Shown: positions 21,690 to 31,181 of the stretch, piece by piece
Position numbering within the stretch: position 1 is the first letter of the stretch
How the letters are laid out: the number at the start of each line of letters is the position of its first letter
Source of the DNA: Neopestalotiopsis rosae
Taxonomy: Eukaryota > Ascomycota > Sordariomycetes > Amphisphaeriales > Sporocadaceae
Direction: 5' to 3'
Length of the DNA stretch: 64,000 nt
Assembly: GCA_023078685.1 (NCBI GenBank)
Contig: JALGAS010000003.1
Span: 2,790,001 to 2,854,000, forward strand
Notes under the pieces: generated by a model
Told to the model about the DNA's origin: nothing
What the model saw: only the letters and a program-made list of their open reading frames with translations
The model's database searches: none
Position numbers and translations under genes: made by a program

Positions 21690-22058
21690 TGAGTTTGGAA
21701 GCAATTCGTGGCGAACAACAATCAATGATTCATAAGAAAGCATGTCCCTCATGAAGCAGACCAGTATATAACCATGATCATCACTCAGTAATGGCGGAAC
21801 CACAGCTTGGGACGACGAGTGACTGTAATACGGTCTCATTTTAATCGAATGATGTATTGCCTAACCAATCCAGGAGCTTAGTGCCTCAATCGCTCTCTTA
21901 TCTGCATGTATAACGTGCTAGAAATAATGCACTTTGAGATTCAAGCAAAAAGAATGTATATATGCAAGTCTCCAAGTGTCGCTTTAAACTGTTTTGTAGT
22001 ACAATCTGTATCTATCGCTGAGGGTATATATGAAACTCATCCCAAAGTACCCTTGACC
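21690..22058. other. Short intergenic region between convergent genes
   Basis: AT-rich 3' regions of the nucleotidase (plus) and the 350-aa hypothetical gene (minus). No element recognised. Confidence 0.55.
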
Positions 22059-23111
22059 TCATTGCATCATCCTTGGCAAATCTAGGTTCCCAAGCCTTCC
22101 TCCCTTCACCTGATGTTTCATTTCAAGCATCGCGACCCTCGAAAACTCGGCAAAGCCGGGGCCGACAAGCGGATTGGGGATATCAAAGGTCCGTTCACAA
22201 GGGGGTGCCTCTCCAGATGTCAATAACCAGCCACTTTGAAGCAGGGTGTCGTTCATAAAAATGACGTGGATATAATCCCAATCGTGAAAAGACCCGGAAA
22301 ACCCTCGGTGGCATACCCCTGAAGAGTATCCTGGGGTAATACCAGGTCCAAACGTCATGAGGATCTCGTGCTCGTCCGAACCCAAGACAGAACCCTGTTT
22401 TCCGCTGAGGCTATAACAATTTACGTAGACACACCCGTCTAAAACCTTCATTCGCCATCTCAAACCTGTCGCGTAGAAGGTGTTGGAAAAGGCCTTTTTG
22501 CCAATGACTTCATGTTGGACTGTATGCACCCTTTTGGGTATCAGACAATCGAGTTTTCCGTAACGATTCCATTCACGATAGAATTCATCGGCCTCGTTTG
22601 ATATCGCAAATTGGGTTGGCATTTCTTTAGTCATGAATGTAATTCGTTCCAGACACGGGTCACTCAATAGAGTCACTAACTCGGAAGGTGTGTAGGCCAT
22701 GAATCTTCGGGGACATCTGGAGTTGCCGAAGTCTTCGATGTACGTTACGGTGTATTGAGCTGGATTGACGAGACGCTCGAGGTAGGTATGTAGGTCTACA
22801 TCTGAGCAAGGTCGAGAAGATTCATCTTCAATATAATTTTCCAAGAGGTATTCCTGCGTGAGTAGAGGCAGTTCTGACCAGTACTCTTCTCTTCCACGCC
22901 GTAAAATCATGGAGTACCATACGTCCACGGGTGAATATATGGACTGGACGTGTTGCGATTCGTCCTTGGAGCCTACTGTGCTGTCTACTGTGCTGTGGAC
23001 GGTCGGCTGCTGAGCGCAAAGGCGGCTCCATGGTAGCAATGAGGAGCAACGTCCATCCTCTCTTTCTGCCTTTTCCAAGAGGTATGACGCTGTCAACTCT
23101 CGTGACTCCAT
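22059..23111 (-). CDS. Uncharacterised protein, 350 aa
   Basis: A single exon with a clear ATG (MESRELTASYLLEK) and 350 uninterrupted codons. I do not recognise the family. The sequence looks globular: mixed alpha/beta with many aromatic residues (for example VDVWYSMILRRGREEYWSEL). The second half carries several short strands, GLRWRMKVLDGCVYVNCYSL and then HDWDYIHVIFMNDTLL. No signal peptide, membrane segment or low-complexity tail is evident. Codon use is less GC-biased than that of the neighbouring housekeeping genes, which suggests an accessory, weakly expressed or lineage-restricted gene. Both flanks are AT-rich. A spliced N-terminal extension is possible but not needed. Confidence 0.65.
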   Translation of the reverse strand: MESRELTASYLLEKAEREDGRCSSLLPWSRLCAQQPTVHSTVDSTVGSKDESQHVQSIYSPVDVWYSMILRRGREEYWSELPLLTQEYLLENYIEDESSRPCSDVDLHTYLERLVNPAQYTVTYIEDFGNSRCPRRFMAYTPSELVTLLSDPCLERITFMTKEMPTQFAISNEADEFYREWNRYGKLDCLIPKRVHTVQHEVIGKKAFSNTFYATGLRWRMKVLDGCVYVNCYSLSGKQGSVLGSDEHEILMTFGPGITPGYSSGVCHRGFSGSFHDWDYIHVIFMNDTLLQSGWLLTSGEAPPCERTFDIPNPLVGPGFAEFSRVAMLEMKHQVKGGRLGNLDLPRMMQ

Positions 23112-23794
23112 TGGATTGAATGTCTGCTCCTATGAGAAGATTGAATGTAACGTGTGAAGTATGGTTGGAGGCCTGTTATATCAGTTGTCGATGTTGTGAT
23201 ACTTGGTATTTGATCATGGACTGGAAACAATGACGAGAGCGTGATTGTGACGAGAGTCGAACTACTCGAGGATGATTCGGAATTCGTGTTTACTTTTCGT
23301 CACGTTGGTGGTAGTCGCCATAGCTGCTGGCCAGTCTACACGACACAACAGAATTCGCAGCCGCAACCCATCGGATCCAACCTACATGCGTAGTAGCTTC
23401 CTGATCTCATGATTCTCTTTAGTGCCAAAAGAACATTCTGTCAGCTTCGTTCCTGAATTTCCAATTCGAGTCGCACCTTCTTTTGCACAGATTCGGTACA
23501 CTGCATGACCGTCATTCCTTCTCTATTGTACCTTGACTCGAACATTTACGAGGCACACACCTTTGCTGAATGTTCTCAAATAGAGAATCTGACCGAATTC
23601 TGGCAACAGCAATTTCGTCACGTTATTCATGGAAGGATACAGGAAGTCACGCCGAGGAACTACTTGCAATGTTCGTAGCTCTTGCCTGAGACACGTCTAC
23701 CATGAATTTAACTGTAGTGGCTTCACACTTTGATTGGTATTTCGATCGATTTTCCATAATCAAATACACCTGTTACAAAATTGCGGATACAAGG
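23112..23794. other. Intergenic, promoter of the 350-aa gene
   Basis: No gene or structured element that I can support; AT-rich. Confidence 0.5.
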
Positions 23795-25051
23795 CTATAG
23801 CACAAATACCAAGCCCTCCTCCGGAACAACGCTCCCAGAGCAAAGAGCATCCCAGCCCTTCTTGACATCATCCATGCCATGACCCCATTTGAACTTCAAC
23901 CCCTTGATGCCCTGACCTCTAAACTCTTCCCAGGCAGCGTTCAGGCCCCTCCAGTATTCCTGCTCGCCGAGCTTTTCCACCGCCCGCAGCCGCATGTCAT
24001 TGGCCGACGAGATGATGGCCCCGCCCGTCGCCGGTCCCAGGGACTGCAACACATCCTGCGGCGCGCTGGCATCGATGGAAGGGCCGACGCTGAGCATGGT
24101 GAAGCGGCTAGCATTGGTCTTTTGCATCTCGGCGGCCCACTTCGGCGCCACGCCCGCGCGGCCGCCAAAGTCGACAATCACCACCCGGTCGTCCGGGCCC
24201 ACCTGCCACTTGGCCAACAGCTCCGAGGGCGAGGAGCTCGTGTCGACTACCTCGTCGTACAGACCCGTGCCCTCGACAAAGCTCTTGGAGTACTCGCTGG
24301 CCGCGCCAATGATGCGCTTGGCCTTGACCTGCTTGCGCGCGTGTCGGAGCTCAAACGCAAAAGCGCCCGCCACCTTGGATCCGGGCGCAAACACAATCAC
24401 AGTGGCCCCGGACATGTCTGCCTCACCCTTGCCCCATGGCCGACTGACGTCTCCCGCCGGGTGCAGGATGTCGTCGGTGCTCTCGGCAAAGGCAAACCGG
24501 TTGAGCAGGTACGAGGTCTCGTACATGACCCGGACTGCAGCGTCCATAGCCACGGCGTCGGCCTTGGTCTCGATTTGCTCTTTTAGGCTTGCCTGGAAAA
24601 CAAGGTAGCGGTTGTATAGGGGCATGATGTTCTGGCGGTAGTCGTTGGTGATTTCTACCTGGTTCGCCACCTCGGTTGCTCTGATGGTCACGTCCTGAGC
24701 CAGGTTGCCGAGTGGTTGATATCCCCATAGATACGAGCCCTTGGGCACGCCGTCAACCGTGGATTCCAGCACCTCTGCATAACCCCAGCAGTTGGTCCGA
24801 CCGTACTTGGCCGGGTCTTTCAGAGCTGACGGCGTGCTTGGCGGCAGCGGGTGGAAATCCCACCATTTGAGCAGGAAACCAAGCTTGGCATATGTGAGGG
24901 TATTGACTGTGAGAGCCAGAACCTTTGTCCGGATGCGCAACGATGATGGGCTGGTGAGCGGCGGGTAGGGCACCTCGTCCGGTAGTGAGACGATGTGCTG
25001 GTTGGCATAGTTATCCTTTTCTAGGATCTGAACTACCGGTACCTCGGTCAT
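23795..25051 (-). CDS. DUF2855-family protein, 418 aa
   Basis: A single exon. It starts MTEVPVVQILEKDNYANQHI; the frame extends two codons upstream only to a TTG, so the ATG at 25051 is taken. Fungal and bacterial DUF2855 proteins share this layout. An N-terminal LRIRTKVLALTVNTLTYAKLG segment resembles the start of medium-chain quinone oxidoreductases, followed by PAKYGRTNCWGYAEVLES and GSYLWGYQPLGNLAQ. A nucleotide-fold-like half begins with GATVIVFAPGSKVAGAFAFE and includes DDRVVIVDFGGRAGV. The family is thought to be related to quinone oxidoreductases, but no activity is established. The gene is followed in the same orientation by the tannase/feruloyl-esterase gene, 800 bp away in transcription-upstream direction. 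Function is inferred by family only. Confidence 0.8.
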   Translation of the reverse strand: MTEVPVVQILEKDNYANQHIVSLPDEVPYPPLTSPSSLRIRTKVLALTVNTLTYAKLGFLLKWWDFHPLPPSTPSALKDPAKYGRTNCWGYAEVLESTVDGVPKGSYLWGYQPLGNLAQDVTIRATEVANQVEITNDYRQNIMPLYNRYLVFQASLKEQIETKADAVAMDAAVRVMYETSYLLNRFAFAESTDDILHPAGDVSRPWGKGEADMSGATVIVFAPGSKVAGAFAFELRHARKQVKAKRIIGAASEYSKSFVEGTGLYDEVVDTSSSPSELLAKWQVGPDDRVVIVDFGGRAGVAPKWAAEMQKTNASRFTMLSVGPSIDASAPQDVLQSLGPATGGAIISSANDMRLRAVEKLGEQEYWRGLNAAWEEFRGQGIKGLKFKWGHGMDDVKKGWDALCSGSVVPEEGLVFVL

Positions 25052-25851
25052 GGTCAAAATGGATTTAAGCGCTTGATGTTGGCAGACACAATAATTTTGC
25101 TGACGAGTGAAAGATGAGAAAAGAAAAGTAAAAAAAATATTATAGACCTACATCACAGTTTATAGTATTGTTTGTCTCCAGGTTTCCATCCATCAAGACA
25201 AGCTAACACCTGCATGAATCGGGATTCGGAAGTCACTAAGTAAGCCCGCGCCGTAAGAACCATACCTATTCATACAAACACACAACCCACACGCCTTCTT
25301 TTACCCCACAATCTCAACTGAATGTTACCAATGCGAATGCGACGGATCACTGTCGTCACCCGTCTATCCTATGAGTCAGATCCTCTTGGCTCCTTGCATC
25401 TTTGTCTCGTCGAATCATGGGCGTCTGCGTGGCGCTATACCAGGGTTCTGCACGGGCTATTAGCTGCCCGCTTCGGCTGTGTCGGACGCTAACAGTCAAG
25501 TTGTACAGGGGGATATTCAATGTGGGTATATATCACTTGCCCATGCAAGGAGTATAATGGAGAGTCATGTCATGTTCTTATTGATGACAGGTCATCATGG
25601 CCTTCTTTCAAACTAATGAGCCAGTTTACAATTGGAAATTGTTTAAGTAACTGCATATCATATAATTGTAAAAGCTATATAAAGTGCTTAAGAATGATTG
25701 AGTTACATGTGAAAAACACTGCTCCAAGGCAATAAATCTGATTAAAACCCATCATAGGCGCTTCTCCAACAAATGGCCAAGAAACCGGCTGGAATACAAT
25801 TTCCCACATGAGACCAATTAGTAGGACAGGTGAAAAATACTCTCATCAGAT
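25052..25851. other. Intergenic, DUF2855 promoter and tannase 3' region
   Basis: AT-rich, especially 25500-25750. No supported gene. The part adjoining 25052 should hold the DUF2855 promoter. Confidence 0.5.
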
Positions 25852-27510
25852 TTAGACAAGAGGACACGACCAGCTGTCAGAATCATCCGCATCCCCAACC
25901 CCATCGTACTCTGCCACAGCCGGCCACCTGCAGATGGGCCGTTGAAACTGCACAGAAGGCGCAACATCTCCCACATATTTGGTTCCAATGATGGACTCGG
26001 GGGCCGCCGCACTGTCGCCTCCTTCCACCCAGTCCACGAGCGAGTACAGTAGAGAGTGGCTGGCACCGTCCACCGGCGACACCGCACCGCCCTGCGAGGC
26101 CGCGTCGAGAACCCAGGCGCCCGCGCCGCCCGAGCAATGACCCATGCCAGGGACCATGAACAAGCGGTAGAAATCCTCCACCTCGACGCCCGCCGACTGG
26201 TTGCGGGTATCGCCATTGAAAAAGCCCTCGACCGTCTCGTACCAAGCCGCGGCGCTCAGGCTCGGGATCAGCGGGTCGGCGTAGCCGTGGTAGTGCAGCA
26301 TCTTGGCGCCCCGCGCCGCAAACGCGCGCAGGTCCGGGTCATAGGCGTTGGCGCCGCCGGGATTAATGGTATCCGAGAAGTAGACGTCGCCCGCCGTCAG
26401 CGTGCTCCAGTCCCAGGCCGAGTCGTTGTAGACGGCGTGGCGGAACCACGTGGGACCAAACTGCGGCTCGGCGCCGTTCATCAGGTACGAGAAGCTCGCC
26501 TCGCCGCTGGGCGAGAGGCCCTGGTGGACGACGGTCTCGCCCGTCGTGCCGTTGGACAGCCAGGGGGCGTACATCCTCTCCAGGTTGGCCGTCTGCTCGG
26601 CGCTGAGGCACGCGGTGGCGTTGAGGGCGCCCGCGTCGCAGCTCAAGGCGTCAAAATCAATAGCGCACCTTGACGGGTCCATGATGATATCGTCGGCGAC
26701 GCCGTCGAGCAGGTCGCACTGCTCCAGGACGGCGGCGGCGATGAACGGCCACTTTGTCGCTGGGATGTAGCTCTCCCGCGTGTTGGGAAACTGCAAGAGG
26801 GCCACGTACGTCTGCCAGCCCGCCACGTGCGTCTGCCAGGGCACGGCGCCGGCCAGGACGCCGTCAAAGTCCTCCGGGTACCGCTCTGCCGCGTTGAGGC
26901 CCTGCCGACCTCCCGTCGAACACCCGGCGTAATACGAATACAGCTTCCCGCCGCTGGTGCTGTTCCCGTGATGATAATAGGCAGATACGACTTCCTTGGC
27001 GGCCATGACGGAAACGTGAAGGGCGCGGTGTCCCCAGTTGATGCTCTGCTCCGGATAAGACAGAAAGCTGCCGTCGCTGCTGTTTGACGTGTGCCCGGTA
27101 TTGGTAGACACTGACGCGAATCCTTTCCGCAGCCCCCAGACTACGTCCGGGTAGTTGATGGCACCGGCAAATCCACCATTGCCCACCGTCAAAAGTCTCT
27201 TGTTCCATTCTGCTGCGGGCGGTACCCAGATTTCCGCCTCGACCGACGAATTTGTAGTAGTCTGGATGGTGAGACCTAGACGACAAGCTTGCGGCACCGA
27301 CAACTGAGGATCATTGTAGTCAGCGTTGGCCGAGGTCCCTGTAAAGTTGCTGCCATTGATTATAGACTCGGCGATGTGAACAAATGCGGTTCCGTTGGAG
27401 AATGTTTGGCCCAAGAAAGAGGTACATGTAGACGAAGAGGGCAGACATGAGGCCTGGCTACCAGAGAATAGTAGAGCCAGAGGCAGCATGGCAAGGAATC
27501 GCCCCGTCAT
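25852..27510 (-). CDS. Secreted tannase/feruloyl esterase family hydrolase, 552 aa
   Basis: A single exon. The N-terminus MTGRFLAMLPLALLFSGSQA is a signal peptide, with cleavage likely after Ala20. The catalytic features of the tannase/feruloyl-esterase family are all visible. The nucleophile lies in GCSTGG at residues 196-201, with C197-S198. The acid is D412 in YADPLIP, and the histidine is H458-C459 in MGHCSGG. This is the CS-D-HC arrangement in which the two Cys form a disulfide next to the Ser and His. A DGVADDIIMDP loop near 269 resembles the Ca2+-binding site, and there are numerous N-glycosylation sequons. Such enzymes hydrolyse galloyl, feruloyl or related ester bonds of plant polyphenols outside the cell. 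Length is typical (about 530-580 aa). Substrate preference cannot be read from sequence. Confidence 0.92.
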   Translation of the reverse strand: MTGRFLAMLPLALLFSGSQASCLPSSSTCTSFLGQTFSNGTAFVHIAESIINGSNFTGTSANADYNDPQLSVPQACRLGLTIQTTTNSSVEAEIWVPPAAEWNKRLLTVGNGGFAGAINYPDVVWGLRKGFASVSTNTGHTSNSSDGSFLSYPEQSINWGHRALHVSVMAAKEVVSAYYHHGNSTSGGKLYSYYAGCSTGGRQGLNAAERYPEDFDGVLAGAVPWQTHVAGWQTYVALLQFPNTRESYIPATKWPFIAAAVLEQCDLLDGVADDIIMDPSRCAIDFDALSCDAGALNATACLSAEQTANLERMYAPWLSNGTTGETVVHQGLSPSGEASFSYLMNGAEPQFGPTWFRHAVYNDSAWDWSTLTAGDVYFSDTINPGGANAYDPDLRAFAARGAKMLHYHGYADPLIPSLSAAAWYETVEGFFNGDTRNQSAGVEVEDFYRLFMVPGMGHCSGGAGAWVLDAASQGGAVSPVDGASHSLLYSLVDWVEGGDSAAAPESIIGTKYVGDVAPSVQFQRPICRWPAVAEYDGVGDADDSDSWSCPLV

Positions 27511-28133
27511 TGTTGCTGAGAACTCGACCGCCAGAAAATGGACTCAACGGTATGGCGTATGGGTTGACATCCCGGCCTTGTCAAAAATGCGGTGCAGAAC
27601 ATGAGTCTTATATCAAAATCGCAACGCGCTCATGACATTGTTTCCTGGTTGATGAGCACGGTTCCCGGTCGGAGTCTCTGTGGTGCCGATGAGTAGACCA
27701 GGGATCGGGATGTACTTGTCGAAATCCCCGCTTGTTCAAATAGGTCCGATAGAGATTCGGAGGCTCCGCGACTGAGCTCCATGGATATCGAGATAAATGC
27801 AGATTTCATGTCGGAACTGGCCTGAAAGTTTATGCAGTTGACAAATATTCAAATGAACTTACATCCCACTTTTGCCCCAAACATAGACGTTGCCATCAGT
27901 CTGTCGCGTAGAGTAGTCCGCACATGGGCACTGATTTGCACTCGTTTTTGATAAGTCAGTGACGATAGTCGATGGCAGAATTGCCTAATTGAGAAGTTCG
28001 AGGTGGTATCTACGTTCCAGCCAAATTCAATGATATCCCAAAAGAAGGTCCCGTAACATGGCTGATATACTCAAGCCTTTGCCCATGATCCGTTGCGCCG
28101 TTTTCCCCAAGCTCGCCGACAAATGCTGATAAA
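27511..28133. other. Intergenic, tannase promoter
   Basis: No gene supported. This should contain the promoter of the tannase-family gene and the 3' end of the downstream-lying transcription factor. Confidence 0.55.
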
Positions 28134-31100
28134 TCAAGACGTCCCATTCCAATTCATGCCCATTCCATTTAATAAATCATTTCCGCCGTAGTTGAAACCA
28201 TTGAGGTAAGTGTCAATGTCCGTCATACCCTCATTCTCCAACACATCCATGAGCTCAGTCTGCTGAGACTGGTTGAGACTGCCTTGTCTCTCTGGCGGCA
28301 AGCCAGCCCAGGAGTTGTCGTTCATTCCCATCATGTTGAAGCCATTGTTTCCGGCTCCATTCCACATGTTGCTGTTCGTGTTGCCGAAGGCATAGGGCGA
28401 GATGAATGGCGGGGGTGGGTTGAACCAATCAGTTCCAGATGTCACTGGCGGTAGAGGGCGTTGCTGAACCATGGGGGTTTGGTGCGATGGGATCGTTGGA
28501 AGAGCAAACGCAACCTGTGGGGTGTGCTGTTGTTGTGGCGGCGGCGGTGGTGGCGCCTGCTGCATCATGTGATTGGACATGGCAACTGGCTGAGTAGCCT
28601 TCATGATGGGAGTCGACATGGCCACCGTAGGGATGTGTGGCGTATTAAATAAAGGCGTAGCAGAAGAGCCATTTCCTACCGAGTCTGGTGGTGTTGGCAG
28701 ATGATCCGGAGGAGAGAGTATAGGCGGCGAGGCGGTTGCCTCTGTGCCAGGAGGGGTCGTTTCTTCCATGATGAGGTTCTCCGTCGACTGAGTGAAGTCG
28801 GGCGGGAAATAGCTGAAACGTCTGCCCGTTGATGGCTCCGTCGAGGCAGGATTCAAGAATATAGAGTTGGAACGGAACGCTTGGTGCGAAAAAGAGCTGT
28901 CAAAATGTACTTGTTCAGGTTGCTGGTCAAAGACGTAACCAAAATGCGGGGGGTTGAACATTGGGGGTGGGCCACTGTTCTTGGAAATCGTTGTCGCGTT
29001 CGTCACCTCCGACGATGGAGAGTTGGTGTCAGGCTGCGAAGAAGGAGTGCCAAAGACGCTTGACGACGACATGACTGGCGTACCTCGAGCATCGTAGCTG
29101 CGAAGACATGCTTCCGCAAATTTCCCGTACAGTTTCGACGCGGCTGAAGTCCCTGGCCATCGTTCCGCACACGAATCAATGATGTCAAGACAGACATTCA
29201 CAAGCTCCTGGACTTCGTCGCGCGAGTGGGCTGCTCGAACTTCTTGGTAGCATGCCACCGTCCACAGTATGGTGTTAACAGACATGTAGAGAGTGAGCAA
29301 AAAGACCCAAGTGACGTCGATTGCAGATTTCATGACTTGTCTACTTGAGATACCGATCACAAAAGCAACAGAGTCGAAACATTTGAGGGCTGAAGCTGCA
29401 GATGGCTTGGGCACCTGCGGAGATGGTCTGTGTAGGCCAACAACCATTGTGTGATACCTGCCGGTGAACCTAGAGATTGTCAGTGTTGCATCAAGAGAGC
29501 CTGGTTTCTGATTGACCTACCATGGTTTACACCAAGACGGATTCTCGGGCGTGGAGTCGATCCATTGCTGCATCCTGCTTTCCATCGAAGCAAACCAGGG
29601 GTCACGGTCATCTCGCGGTGTCGGCTGCTTCTTCTCGTATAGGACTCTGCGAATCTCATTTTGCAGCAGTCGCATCTTGCAGAAATGAATGGCAACCAGC
29701 TTACGCTCATCTACTGGGCCTGCAGTGATCCCATTCTCTGTAATGTGGTTGTCATCAACAGTAGAGAAGAAAGCCACGTCGGCATGGTCATCAGTCTTGG
29801 CGAATCCGCTGGGTCGGCCCATACTGTACGACAATCCGAATTCATTTGTCATGACAATCCAGCTGAGACGGCGTCGCATGTCCAGCGTCAGAGGATCTTC
29901 AATGCCCAAGCTGATCGTCTTCTCGTCGGCCAGACCCATTTGTTGGCAAATCCTCGTCGCAAGGCCAACAATGTAGAAGACGGCTGTGCGTGTCGGGGTG
30001 AGAAGAGAATATTGGCCTAGAAGGATGAGGCATTGGAGTGTCTTGAGGTTCTTGGGCCGAACGACGCGCTCAAAGTACTGCATGGCAGACAGATAATAAC
30101 TATCGGCAAGTCCAGCGTAGGTTGTGTCGAGCTTCTGCATGCTGATGGCCATGACCATTCGGACGATGAACTGCTGGTAGGCATCCTGGCTTCCATTATA
30201 CACGTCGCGAATTGCATCATCCAATTTGCTTTCGTGGAGCACAGGGGTAAAGACTTGGGCTGTAAAGTATAAGATAAATGACCATGAGACACAATGCGCA
30301 ATCTACTCACCTCGCTGTTGATAGACTTCGAGTAACCGATCAACAATTACCCGACTTGGTAATGTTGCTGCAGGTACACCACTGACCATAGGAAAACTCT
30401 TCTTCCTTGCCGAAGCGGACTGTGGTATGCTGAAAGACATTGACCTTGTCGCCAGAGTGTTAAGGGTTTCCGGCGCAATAGGTCTCCTGTTACGGACTGA
30501 TGGTACCAGCTCTGAGATGCGGTTCGAATCTGTGTATCGTTTGGCCTCTTCCATGACCATGCGCGTCATGGCAATGCCGCTGGAAGGACCCAAGTATCGA
30601 GGCGTTTCGTCCGACTCATTGAGGCGTACGAGGCCACCGGGTCTCAACAGGTCTTCGTTGTTTTTGGGAAATTCCTCCTCGTCCGTGTACAGACCGAGCT
30701 CTGCCTCCAAGGCACGCACCTTTTCCTGGAGTTTGACGACATAGTAACGGCTGATTTTCTTGCCCTTGGTGGTGTCAAAGTACTCGCATACCGAGCCCGA
30801 CCGTTCGCACGGCAGACAGCGGGGAAGAGTTGGATCGCAGCGGGTTTTCCTCTATAAGTGGGAAGAGTCTCAGCCAGATGCTTCTGCGGTCTTACGGATA
30901 GGCAGGTTCTCGACGACAACACACAACGAGGTGCAGATAGCCTCGAGGACGGGTGGAGTAGTGTTTGAGAGCTGGATGCTTACCTGGCGACAACGGCAAC
31001 AAGCCGTTAGTGTATGCGCAATGCGATGCGATGCCTCGCCTTCGCCATCCCCGCTGGAGGGCTCCCTCGGCAGCTGGGGAACGGGCTTCGGGTGGTGGTG

Positions 31101-31181
31101 CTGGGCATGGGGTGGCCGCGGTCGTTGATGTTGATAAAGCCCGAAGCCTTCAACATGCCGGAAGACATCTGGGGCGTCCAT
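28134..31181 (-). CDS. Zn2Cys6 transcription factor with fungal-specific TF domain, 937 aa
   Basis: Four exons: 31181-30984, 30851-30311, 30259-29521 and 29469-28134. The introns are 132, 51 and 51 nt. Splicing restores a canonical cluster C-x2-C-x6-C-x6-C-x2-C-x6-C at residues 61-88, with the first intron falling between CCRCRQ and RKTRCDP. A linker and coiled coil (SRYYVVKLQEKVRALEAELG) follow for dimerisation. The middle homology region includes FYIVGLATRICQQMGLADE and MRRRLSWIVMTNEFGLSYS, as in the PF04082-type domain. The C-terminal 300 residues are Pro/Gln/Ser-rich with a PPPPPPQQQ run and an acidic end, a likely activation region. An upstream in-frame codon is TTG, so the ATG at 31181 is chosen. 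The regulated pathway is not deducible. It is divergent from the second Zn2Cys6 gene at 35636. Confidence 0.9.

Noticed and set aside
18482..27510. Secondary-metabolite biosynthetic cluster
   Set aside because: There is no polyketide synthase, peptide synthetase, terpene cyclase, P450 or transporter in the block; one flavin monooxygenase is not enough.
30505..30535. GGTTCGAATC-like B box suggesting a tRNA
   Set aside because: It lies inside an exon of the Zn2Cys6 factor and no cloverleaf can be formed around it.
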